Below are positions 54,331 to 64,000 of a stretch of DNA of 64,000 bases, one piece after another. The stretch comes from Aquilaria yunnanensis (taxonomy: Eukaryota > Streptophyta > Magnoliopsida > Malvales > Thymelaeaceae): contig CM077597.1 in assembly GCA_039654915.1 (NCBI GenBank), positions 79,672,001 to 79,736,000 of the forward strand. Reading direction: 5' to 3'. Made by a program: the position numbers and the translations under genes. The notes under the pieces are model-generated. The model saw nothing but the letters and a program-made list of their open reading frames with translations, made no database searches and had not been told where the DNA came from. Every line of letters starts with the position of its first letter. Position 1 is the stretch's first letter.

Positions 54331-54780
54331 TTTTTTTTTATCAAATATTAATAAATTTAAGTTAAATTTAAATTACAAAACTGAAATTATGCAATGAACT
54401 TGGGATAGATTTGGGAGGATGTACAATTGGACTTGCAATTTGCTAGCGTGCAGCAAAACACAAACCAACAAAAAACATAAACAGGCCAAGCACAGCCACC
54501 AAGAAACAAAACAGGACAGCAACTCGTAGCAAGCATTTCCCATGTGTCTGTAAGCATTTAGATGACACTGACCTTTCGTCAGTCTGGGCCAACTGTGGCT
54601 TCTTTGTTCATTATCTAAATAGATAATGAGTAAATTGCATAAACGGTACCTAATCTTTTGTCATTATTTCCTTTTAGTCCCTAACATATTGAATTCTCTG
54701 TTTTAGTCCTAAATCTATTAAAATTATTTCATTTTGGTCCTTCTCCAAATGAAATTCATTAGCTCAGAACAATTGTCTGA
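54331..54780. repeat. Fragments: Stowaway right end, R1 left part, another MULE end
   Basis: 54,338-54,412 matches the right half of the second Stowaway type (ATCAAATATTAAT...TTGGGATAG). 54,413-54,640 is the left part of R1 (GCTAGCGTGCAGCAAAACAC). 54,645-54,775 (GAGTAAATTGCATAAACGGT) looks like the end of a different element. Confidence 0.55.
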
Positions 54781-55545
54781 TAGAAAATTGAAAAACTAGA
54801 TATTAATATAATAGTTTCAAGGGTAGTGTAGCAAAATAAGTTACTAGGTACAGAAATATGGAAAAGTTACAAGCCCCCCCACCGTTAGGCCTATCTACAC
54901 TTGGTCCCTTATTTTAGAAAACCTACATTTTATCCTCTGAAATTGTCATATCAGTCAAATTCACTTCTATGTATCTGTGTCAAATGTTATGATTGCCCAA
55001 TAAGATTTACGTATTATGCAAATCAACTACAATATTCATTTCTTGCCACATTCAATCCATTTTCTCTAAAAAAATAATATATTTTTAATAAACTTTATAT
55101 CTTTGAATAATTTATACATTTATAAATTTGCTAATAATTTCTAAATCTATAATATATTTTCATATTTATTAACCAATGCTTTATGCTTGTGATTAATATT
55201 AATATTAACTTGTTTAACATTTTATGCCTTTTTCAATTAGTTCAAATAAAGAAGTATCATCTTTTTGGAAAAATATATTTTAGCTAAACTCATTTTATTT
55301 TGAAAACTAATTTTCTTCATATGAAAGAAATCTATACATTCTACAATTGTTTAGTGTTGCATAATATGAATAATATATTAACTAAACACATCATTAGTTA
55401 TGTATCATTATATCATTATACCAATGAAAAACATAATAAATTATGCTTTTTTTTTACAAAAACTTTAAACATTAAAATTCTTAAAATATATTACTTCAAT
55501 AAATGTGAAATTTAGTTATGCATTCAATAAATGTATTATGCATTT
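54781..55545. mobile_element. Stowaway fragment with left half of the 1.44-kb Mutator-like element
   Basis: Stowaway interior from 54,781, then GGAAAAGTTACAAGCCCCCC at 54,860. It follows 22,211-22,960 in order (AAATGTTATGATTGCCCAAT; TTAGCTAAACTCATTTTATT) and is lost after ATGTATTATGCATTT. The right terminus is absent. Confidence 0.7.
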
Positions 55546-55820
55546 CATCCTCTTTAAATTTTTCTTCTATCATTTCTTTTCATTTCTTCCAAAGCTCAAT
55601 TGATTTTTGTAAATCAAGCTTCAAAGATTCGAGCTTCACAACTTTAGATGCAGATATATGAAAATTCGATAAGATTTGAAAGAAATGATATAAAAGAAAG
55701 ATAATGAAAATGAAAAATGCTACCAAATGATGTACATTGGTAAGAATTCTAGAAAAAAAAATTTCTGACAAGGTGGTGCTGCCGCACTGATGAGTTTTCT
55801 AGTGGCGGTGCACTATGCCG
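55546..55820. other. Unclassified
   Basis: AT-rich, then a GC-rich patch GGTGGTGCTGCCGCAC...GTGGCGGTGCAC at 55,773-55,812 with partial self-complementarity. No gene. Confidence 0.35.
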
Positions 55821-56411
55821 ACAAAAAATTGGATATTAATATAATAGTTTCAAGGGTAGTATAGCAAAATAAATTACTAAGTATAGAAATATGGAAAAGT
55901 TACAAACCCCCTCCCACATTAGGCCCAAGTTGTTAAATACTGTTACCGCTAGCTACACAACAATAGGCATACTATGCCATATACCGTTATCATTTTTATA
56001 AAAAATAAATGTTAAGAATATTATTTTAAGATGACAAAATTTGTCTAATAATTTAATTTTACACATTTTATATGTATTGTAATTTTTCTCATAATAATTT
56101 TTCTTGTATAAATAAAATATATATGATAGAAGTTATATTTTTCATACAAAAAAAAGTTATATATAGAGCAAAATAAATAATATTAAAAAACTAATTTATT
56201 GATATAAGAGAAAAAAATAATACTTTAATAATAATAACACATTTTCTAGTACCACATTGAGTTCTTAGATGGTTTAAAGTATAACGCTTCTTTCCTAACT
56301 TGTTTTGCAAAAGCAACATATTCATCTCATGTAATGAAATTTTTTTTTAAGTTAATAAATTCCAGAAATGAGAGTAATATTCGGCCGGAGTAGCATGCAC
56401 CAGAAATCTTT
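55821..56411. mobile_element. Stowaway/MULE fragment carrying a truncated copy of the 955-bp element
   Basis: Parallel to 53,215-53,800: Stowaway interior, GGAAAAGTTACAAACCCCCT at 55,892, then TGTTAAATACTGTTACCGCT at about 55,928. It is cut at 56,405-56,411, where the segmental duplicate begins. Confidence 0.65.
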
Positions 56412-56559
56412 ACAGTTTTAGAAGTTGTTAATGGAGCGTATAAAAGAATTAAGGGGCAAAGTGTAGGTTTCAAGAACAGAGGGGGAAAACTGTAGGTTAA
56501 ACCTCAAGGGATAATTGTAATTTTCTCTTTTTTTTTTGTTATAAACTCAGAAAAAATCT

Positions 56560-57140
56560 TGAGAGGATGTATAATTGGACAAGCAATTTGCTAACGTGCA
56601 GCAAAGCACAAACCAACAAAAACATAACAGCCAAGCACAGCCACAAAGAAACAAAACATGACAGCAACTCGTAGCAAGCATTTCCCACGTTTCTGTAACC
56701 ATTGAGATCACACTGACCTTTCTTGAGTCTGGACCAACTTTGGCTTCTTTGTTTTTTCCTTAAGTAGATAATGTTGTATTTTAAAACTATATATGCTTCA
56801 GTTAGCTTTCCACTTTCATTTTTTAAAATGCACTCATTTCATTTTTTAACTTCTCTTTAATCTGGATTCAATATCATTTAATGAACCTGAGTGATGTGCT
56901 ATTTTTTTTTATAGTTGACTCGTAACCAGAGTTAACGAAATAATGAACTTTCATAATCAATAATTATAATTATAATAAAAAAAAACTGTACACACCAGGT
57001 CCATCTTCACCAAAAAGTGTCCCAACAAGACTTGTTGCTTGTTATAACGTCCACAAGTTTCCAGGACCATTTCATTTGCAACAGGATATATAGGTTCGTT
57101 TGTGCTCATCTTGGCGTCCATTGCAATAAGATAGGCTGTA
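56560..57140. repeat. Dispersed repeat R1, duplicate copy
   Basis: Near twin of 21,110-21,688, from GCTAACGTGCAGCAAAGCAC to ATTGCAATAAGATAGGCTGT. The cysteine-containing frame is degraded here too. Confidence 0.6.
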
Positions 57141-57183
57141 CTCCCTCCGACTCCGTCCCATAGTTATTGTTTCATTTGGTTCA

Positions 57184-57521
57184 GGGTACATATTTTCAAT
57201 TGTTCCTAAACTATGCTCATGTTGCTTAATTGTTCCCAAATTATCATGTGCCTGAAATTATTTAATTGTTACCATTTCATCTTGCCATTAACTAAACTGT
57301 TAAATATGAACAGAAAAATGACATGGCCGTTGATGTGGCATAGAAAAATGATGTTGCTACTGATGTAACACAACTTTTCTATTCATATTTAATAGTTTAG
57401 TTGACGGCAGGACGAAATAGTAACAATTAAATTGTTTTAGGATCAATGGTACAACACATGATAGTTTGAGGAAGATTAAGCAACATGGGCATAGTTTAGG
57501 GATAACTGAAGATATTTACCC
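57184..57521. mobile_element. Fold-back Mutator-like MITE, copy B, perfect 9-bp TSD
   Basis: 338 bp flanked by TTTGGTTCA on both sides (57,175-57,183; 57,522-57,530). The arms GGGTACATATTTTCAATTG and CAACATGGGC...GATATTTACCC-type pair. A short internal duplication (GAAAAATGACATGGC / GAAAAATGATGTTGC) explains the extra length over copy A. Confidence 0.88.
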
Positions 57522-57679
57522 TTTGGTTCAACAAAGACTAAAATAAGAAAATTTTGTGTATTATTATCATTTTTATTTTTAGCTTTTTATAAGTAAATCA
57601 AGAAAATTGAAAAAATTTGATATTAATATAATAGTTTCAATGGTAGTATAGAAAAATAAGTTACTAAGTATAGAAATAT

Positions 57680-59104
57680 GGAAAAGTTACAAACCCCTCC
57701 TACATTGGATCTAACCTACACTTGGCCCCTATACTTAAGAAAATCTACACTTTGCCTCCTGAAATAGTCACATCAATCAAATTCACTGTTATGTAACTAT
57801 GCCAAATGTTATGATTGCCCAGTAAAATTTACAAATTATGTAAATCAACTACAATATTCATTTCATGTCACATTCGATCCATTTTTTCTAAATAAATAAT
57901 ATATTTATAATATATTTTATATTTCTGAATAATTTATAAATTTATAAATTTGCCAATAATTTCTAGATCTATAATATATTTCCATATTTATAAACCAATA
58001 GTTTATGCTTGTGATTAATATTAATATTTTTTTCATTTTTCAAGTAGTTCAAATAGAGAAGTTTCATCTTTTTGGACAAATATATTTTAGCTAAACTCAT
58101 TTTATTTTGAAAACTAATTTTCTCCATATGAAAAAAATCTATACATTATGCAATTGTTTAGCATTGCATAATATGAATAATATATTAACTAAACACATCA
58201 TTAATTAAGTACATTTTAAATGGTAATCATTGTTCTTGTAACTTTTTAGCCTAACCAATGAAAAAAAATTATAAATTATGCTTATTTTTTACAAAAAAAA
58301 AATTAAAAATTTTAAAATTCTTAAAATATATTACTTCAATAAATGTGAAATTTAGTTGTGCATTCAATAAATGTATTATGCATTTATTATTTTTTTGGGT
58401 TACCATTTAATTATGTATTCAATTAGTTCGAGACTTTTGTTTCTTATGGAAGACCTCAAGTAGGTCTCTAGTTTGAGCCATAAACTTGATCACCAAGGAA
58501 GTCATCATAAGCCTTCTGGGTATAAGATTGAAATGTTGAGTGGAAATTCATGGTGGACATTTATTTTTATTTTTATTTTCCTTTTCTTGGAAGTTTTTGA
58601 TATTTTCTTGGAAATGTGTCAATCTTGATTTCGGCTCTCTTTTCAACCCTTGTTCCACCAATTGTATGCTATAAATATTGATAATCATGCTTTCACCTAT
58701 TTGAGGTTGCTGCTTTGCCTATATGTTTGGTGGCCAAATTATATTTACCAAAAATCTCAGAAAAAATATGTACATCTAATTTTTCCAAAAAAATATGTGC
58801 ATGTACACAAATTTATACTTGTACAAAGAGAGTAAGTAACAGATCAATAAAAAAATTAAATAAGGTACAAATATAAATTTAATTTTGGAAAACTTTCTTG
58901 ACCTCTGAAGAAAGTATTGTGTACATGTACATATTCAATTTTAGAAAATTTTCTTGTGTACAAGTACAAATTTGGCATTTGGGAAACTTGCAACCGTGAA
59001 TTTGACTGATGTAATGATTCCAAGGTATAAAGTGAAGTTTTTTTAAAATAGAATGAGGCAAGTGTAGGTTAGGTCAAACGTTGAGGGGTTTCTGTAACTT
59101 TCCC
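57680..59104. mobile_element. Non-autonomous Mutator-like element, copy B
   Basis: 1425 bp, termini GGAAAAGTTACAAACCCC and GTAACTTTCCC, duplication TAGAAATAT/TATAAATAT (57,671-57,679; 59,105-59,113). Orthologous in position to 22,211-23,654. Confidence 0.85.
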
Positions 59105-59393
59105 TATAAATATTGTGAAGATTTAGGATGGCTTAAAGAGAAAAATGGTACATGATTGGTGAGACGAATGGAGTAATATTTTATGCCAAAGATTTCATAG
59201 AGAAAATTAGGTTTAGTCTGAGGTAAGAAGGGGTCAAATATAACTAATTCTATGTAATACTACATCCGTCTCAAGTTCCTTACGTCATTTCAGCTTTTTG
59301 ATTTAAGTTTCACTTAAATGTATTTATATTAATATTTGATAAAAAAATTTTAAAAATTTATATTTAAAAATATAAGTTAAAAACTTCATCAAA

Positions 59394-61236
59394 TGTTGTA
59401 AGAACGTATTTTTAGGAGTCACCACCAATTTGTTTATGCCTAGATCAATTGGAAACCTTACAATGGTGTACGAGAGTTTAACGGGTTTAGGAATATAGTT
59501 ACACTAAAATAAGTTTTTTTTTAGCACAAAAAAATTGACACCTTAGTTTGATTTAAATTTTGTTTTTATTGCTTTTAAATATTTTAATTAATTTTTCAAA
59601 CTATAGATTATATTGAAACACCAGGATATGGACTCTTAAAAATTATTATTTGATTTTTTTTTGTATACGTTTTAATGTTTCTAAACCATGGATCTTACCA
59701 AACCACCCGGATATGGATCTATAAACTTATTTTATTTCTATTTAATTTTATTTTAAATATGTTAGATAATTATCAATCCAAACCACAAATTCTATTAGAT
59801 CGCCCGGATATGGATTTTAAAATTTATTGTTAATTATTATCTTAAGTTCATGAAATTGAATTTTTTTTATAAGATTGGTATTTGAGATACATTATTAAAA
59901 GAGATTAAATGAAATTTAAATTTATATTAGTTATAAAAATTAAGTGCCTATCCTAAACCTATAATCCCAATGATCAAAACAACCTAAAGCTCGAATAAAC
60001 AAAATAAAATAAAATAAAACAAAGCTGTCAGTAACTAAGTTAAAACAAACATAGGAACTAAAACGAACAAAAGTAAAGAGATCGAGGGTAATTATATCAA
60101 AAGTCAATAGATTGATTGGGAAGATCTGGAAGTGGACGGGTCGGGTCGGGAATCGCGATCTGGGTCCCTCTCCGATTCTCCCTTCTTCGTCGACGACGAA
60201 GCTAGTAGCGGCCTGGACTTTGCTCGGGAAGAAGCGGCAAAAACTGGGACGCGATCCGGCAGGACGAGCGACAGCCGATGGAGTCGGAGTTCACGGACCC
60301 ATCTCCCAAACGCGTGAGACTCGGGTGCGAAGCTTCTCTCCTTCGAGTTCGACACGAACGGCGGCGGGTTGTGCCTGGGGACAGTAGCGAGGCGTGGGCA
60401 AGGCGAAGCTGGTCAGCTTGGAAGGTTGACGGCAGTGAATGGAGACCGGAAGTGGCGTCTGCCAGGGGACCGAAGCGTCAGGGGTGGCGGAGGCTCAAAG
60501 GGAAATTTAGGGTTTTTTGGTTAGGAGGGAGTTGAGGCCAGGGACTAAATCTGTAATTTAACCTTTTTCCTGGTTGCGAAATTCTTCTCTTTTCCTCTCG
60601 AATGGTGTTAATAGGGCAGAGTTGTAGGCGAGATTAACACTAATTAGAAAGATTAAAGTTTGAAGCATTTAAATCTATTAGGTTATAATCTAGCCAAAAT
60701 ACTAATTTAAGTTCAACAAAACTCTTAAGTTGTTGATTTGGCTCAAACTTTATATGAAATTGTAATTCAACCAAGTTCTTTCAAGATTTGTCAGGCCAGA
60801 ACTTAGAAAAATGCTCAGATTTTCCCAGGTCATTATAAATTTATCAAATTTGCCTAAAACTCTCTAGAGTCGCTAGATTTATCCCAAACTTTTCAATTTC
60901 TCTTAGAACTTTCTAAAAAACCTCCAATTCACACTCAAACTCCTCCCCCCCTTCTAAACTAACCCCCAAAACATCTAGGACCCCTAACTAGTACCTAAAC
61001 TAAATTAATTCCTATTTTAACCTTAAATAAGTATACTAAATCCCTATATAGTTATAACATGAACAATAATGTACCCTAAATGTGACTAAACCAATTAACC
61101 TTAAAAATGACAGAAATGACCCAAATGTCCTAACAATTGACTAAATTGACCCTAAAAATGAAAATGCCCCCTAAATTAATTTTTTTAACCTAAAACTAAA
61201 CTAAAATTAGTACCCAGATAAAATTGGGTGTAAACA
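59394..61236 (-). mobile_element. Solo LTR, Tat/Ogre-like, copy B
   Basis: Its right end, AAATTGGGTGTAAACA, is closer to the TGTTGACACCCAATTT LTR start than copy A is. The left end has GGAGTCACCACCAATTTG. The GC-rich leader at 60,120-60,490 reproduces the overlapping open frames of copy A (minus strand 60,104-60,355 starts MSNSKERSFAPESHAFG); I do not count them as genes. Confidence 0.68.
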
Positions 61237-61244
61237 AATATTAA

Positions 61245-62310
61245 GGGTAAAATTCACCAAAGGTACCTTAGCTTATTTTTTTATCCTAATTGGGTACCCA
61301 ACCTTTAAGTTGTCCTAGCGAGGTACCTTACCTCTTATCGCGTGTCTCATCTAAGTACTTTTCATTAATTTCGGAGTTATGTCTGACGGAAAATGCTGAT
61401 GTGACATAAAAAAACATTAACATAAATAATAAAATAACACTTGTGGTCCTTATACTTTTGAAAAAATTGAAAAAAACCCCCAAAATATCGGAGGAAGAGA
61501 TCACCGCCTCATATCCCTTACCCTCCCCCCACCCCCTCCCCCGGCACCGCCCCGTTTTTCAATATCAATCTCATCAAATTTCCGACGTTAAGACTCTCAT
61601 CGGCTGCTGGCTCCCTCTCCAGGCATTTCAACTCTCTTGTACCCAAGACCAACTCGCTCCTCCTCCACATTGATTGAGTCATCTCCCCCCGAATTAGACG
61701 CCTCTCTGAATCCATCCTCCTCTCCTTCCTCAGAACCTTCCTTCGTCTCATCTCCTCGAAGCCTAGCCATAGGAGCACGACAATTTCAACTTTTCTTCTT
61801 ACTTAAGTTCTATTTGTCGTACGTTCAAATGATTCAGACAATTGCCGATGATTCAGTCGATTTCCGCTAGCTAGGATGATTTCTGCTCGCAAATCTGATG
61901 ATCTTGAGCTTACTCGAACCTCGATCGAAGGGTTAGGGAAGACAAATAGGCTGGCCCCTAAGGGAGATGTGCCGTCGCCAAATTTGATCTGATTTATCCA
62001 GATTCGATGAGATTGATGCCGGAAAACAGGGCGACAGGGGAGCAACAAGATTTAAAAGCATTTTAGTAGTTTTGGGGGTATTTTGTAATTTTTTCAAAAA
62101 TATAAAGGCCACAAGTGTTATTTTATTATTTATTTTAATGTTTTTTATGCCACGTCAGCATTTTTCATCAGACATAACTTTGAAATTAACAAAAAGTACT
62201 TAGATATGACACACGATAAGAGGTAAAGTACCTCGCTATGACAACTTAAAGGTAAGGTACCCAATTAGGACAAAAAAATAATCTAAGGTACCATCGGTGA
62301 ATTTTACCCC
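61245..62310. mobile_element. Pack-MULE-like element, copy B
   Basis: Ends GGGTAAAATTCACC and GGTGAATTTTACCCC, perfect 9-bp duplication AAATATTAA (61,236-61,244; 62,311-62,319), arms of about 240 bp and a GC-rich centre at 61,490-62,045. Confidence 0.85.
61606..61776 (-). pseudogene. Captured acidic coding fragment, copy B
   Basis: The minus frame from ATG at about 61,776 reads MARLRGDETKEGSEEGEEDG, then FREASNSGGDDSINVEEERV and GLGYKRVEMPGEGASSR before a stop. It is longer than the copy A version because CGA replaces TGA. Parent gene unknown. Confidence 0.35.
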
Positions 62311-62431
62311 AAATATTAATATAAATAAATTTTAATTAAATTTAAATAAAAAAACTAAAAACTGTGCAAAGAATTTGAGATCAATGAAGCATGTTTAACA
62401 GACTAAGACCATTGCAATTTGAGCAAAGGGA

Positions 62432-63290
62432 AAATTACAAAGAACCCTTCTGTGATTTAGTTTAACCTACACTTTACCCCTCTATTTCAAAAAACGTACA
62501 CTTTACCTATTTTTTTTATAGTATCCGAGAACAACTTCTGAAACCCTAATTTAAACTGTCTGATAACTATCTTTCAATAATTTCATGATTTTTTATATTT
62601 TTTTAAAACTAACTGATTTTTAAAATATACAAGTATGCATTTATAAGGAGGAAAATGTGTTTACAAAAAGAAAAAATTGATAATTTAAAATGTCTATTAA
62701 AGATAAAAAAATATTAAAAAGATTGAAATTACTGGAATATAACTATTGTACAGTTTAAATATAGTTTCAAAAGGGGTAAATATTTTCAATTGTCCCTAAA
62801 CTATGCTCAAGTTGTTTATTTGTCCCTAAACTATCATGTGTTACAACATTCATCCTGAAACTATTTAATTGTTGTTATTTCATCCTGCCGTCAGCTAAAC
62901 TGCTAAATATGGATGGAAAAATGTTGCTACATCAGCAGCAACATCATTTTCCCATGCCACATCAACTGCCATCATTCCTCTAGATTAATATTTGGTCAAA
63001 ATTGCCACCAGAACTATATTTTTTCATTTTTAATCATTTTAGTCTGAAATGTTTATTTCTTTCTCATTTAGTCATCATATTGGGATCTGAGAAGAGAAAG
63101 GGTTCGGTACCCTGGTAGAACCGGTTAGTCGGTTACATGTCTCGTCTCTTCTTCCTTTAATCATCGATTTCTGTCGCGAAACCATCCCCATCACCGATTT
63201 GTCGATTCGCACGAATCTCCATCGCCGATTCGCTTCCCTCCGTCGCTGATTCGCACTTTCTTCTGTCTCTTGTTTGCACTTCTTTCTTGT
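62432..63290. repeat. Truncated MULE and fold-back-MITE relative, copy B
   Basis: Counterpart of 38,000-38,865: GGGAAAATTACAAAGAACCC at 62,429, then GGGGTAAATATTTTCAATTG at 62,773, then the unclassified CTGAGAAGAGAAAGGGTTC stretch. Confidence 0.6.
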
Positions 63291-63425
63291 CCGTCGTTGC
63301 TTCTCTAATTCCATGCTTCGATTCGCCGTCGCTTCTCAACTTCCACGCTTCATCCGCCGTTGCTTCTCCACTTCCACGCATTGATTCGCCGTCGTTTCTC
63401 AACTTCCATCCACCGTCGCTTCTCC
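63291..63425. repeat. 31-32-bp GC-rich minisatellite, copy B
   Basis: Same units as 38,866-39,005, with CGCCGTCGCTTCTCAACTTC cores. Overlapping open frames on both strands are repeat by-products. Confidence 0.8.
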
Positions 63426-64000
63426 ACTTCAGAACCCATTCAACGAAGTCTGTTTTTCGGTACAAAAGGGCCTCTAGCCCTCCTATTTCTATGTTAGTTT
63501 GTTTTCGTCCTAAATGTTTCTATGTAAGCAGAATAGTCACTACCAACGTTGGTAATTTGTATTTTTGTTTTATTTTTGTTTTATTTGTTGTTTTAGCCAC
63601 AAATTAATTTCATAAAATTTATAATACAGGGAATTATAATTTTAGGCTAGTTATTCAATAATTTAAATAATTTAATTTACTAGATCATTTTAAAAAAGTA
63701 AAATATTTATTGAATTAATGCACTAAAATACTTAATAAATATTTAACCAAATTGTTCTTGGTGGATTTGGTAAATTTTTTAGACTTATCTTATATTTTTT
63801 ATGTACTTTCAATATTAAAAATCTTAGAAAAATTTGTACTAATTGCATACATGTTATTTACATTCGAAGAACTAGCCGGTTTATTTCATTCAAATCCGAT
63901 TAGTATTGTAGACCATATAAGTAACCCAATCAACCTAGGAAAATGGAACACTAGTAACTCCTAAAATGTAAAACAAATGTCAAGTTTCTTAATGATTTTT
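63426..64000. repeat. T-element left block, copy B, cut by the window end
   Basis: Follows 39,006-39,570 closely through TTTTAGCCACAAATTAATTT and AACAAATGTCAAGTTTCTTA. Whether it continues into telomere-like and 21-bp satellite sequence cannot be seen. Confidence 0.65.

Larger units (their letters stand above)
57141..59173. mobile_element. Stowaway-like MITE split by two Mutator-like insertions, copy B
   Basis: TA plus CTCCCTCCGACTCCGTCCC at the left, ACGAATGGAG plus TA at the right (59,174-59,175). Contains 57,184-57,521 and 57,680-59,104. Confidence 0.8.
59260..62390. mobile_element. Second-type Stowaway split by solo LTR and Pack-MULE, copy B
   Basis: CTACATCCGTCTCAAGTTCC at the left, GAATTTGAGATCAATGAAG at the right. 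The Athila target site is unoccupied here (CTTTTTGATTTAAGTTTCAC at about 59,293-59,312). Confidence 0.75.
56412..64000. repeat. Segmental duplication copy B (of 20,945-39,570 without the Athila element)
   Basis: From TACAGTTTTAGAAG onward the order of R1, Stowaway, two Mutator-like elements, second Stowaway, solo LTR, Pack-MULE, truncated MULE, minisatellite and T-element block is the same as in 20,945-23,852 plus 34,868-39,570. The distal limit is beyond the window. Divergence is uneven: about 7-17% in most places I counted by hand, but lower around 60,000-60,490. Confidence 0.93.

Noticed and set aside
1..64000. tRNA, rRNA or snRNA genes
   Set aside because: I saw no cloverleaf-type or rRNA-like sequence on either strand; tRNA-related words are only retroelement primer-binding sites.

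Overview
The window looks like repeat-dense nuclear DNA of a flowering plant, probably a eudicot. It is AT-rich, carries degenerate TTTAGGG-type telomere-like repeats, and holds plant-type Athila, Copia, Stowaway, Mutator-like, hAT and LINE sequences. I see no intact, complete host gene. The only coding sequence that reads cleanly is the N-terminal part of a FAR1/FRS-type protein, running off the left edge on the minus strand (1-267). Everything else is transposable element, satellite or gene relic. Layout, left to right. 1-900: the FAR1-like gene start and its leader. 900-16,660: a large repeat, here called the T-element, made of AT-rich blocks, telomere-like CCCTAA-type tracts, a 1.4 kb fold-back element (2621-4006) and a long 21-bp satellite. 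The satellite contains a regular 193-bp higher-order repeat (14,764-15,900) and is split by a solo LTR (7229-13,088), which is itself split by another solo LTR (8816-12,170). 16,735-21,690: small MITEs, a dead hAT transposase gene (minus strand) and dispersed repeats. 21,689-39,600: nested elements. One Stowaway contains two Mutator-like elements. A second Stowaway contains an Athila-like retrotransposon (23,853-34,867), a solo LTR and a Pack-MULE-like element. The Athila copy keeps only gag and protease, has a truncated Copia element inside gag, and has a triplicated block in its 3' LTR. 39,600-43,720: a second T-element end, with telomere-like repeats passing into 21-bp satellite and the same terminal sequence. 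44,400-44,940: LINE reverse transcriptase fragment. 45,150-49,270: degenerate minisatellite, dispersed repeats and MITEs. 49,698-50,830: relic of a replication protein A-like gene (minus strand). 51,090-52,860: tandem repeat with units of about 150 bp inside a block of about 1.05 kb. 52,900-56,410: more nested MULE/MITE copies. 56,412-64,000: a segmental duplicate of 20,945-39,570 that lacks the Athila insertion and still shows the corresponding uninterrupted site. The elements can be ordered in time by nesting, target-site duplications and uninterrupted paralogues inside the window. The Stowaways came first, then the Mutator-like elements and solo LTRs, then the segmental duplication, and last the Athila insertion into one copy. 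The least familiar structure is the T-element: degenerate telomere-like repeats grading into a 21-bp satellite, with one shared terminus in two separate copies.
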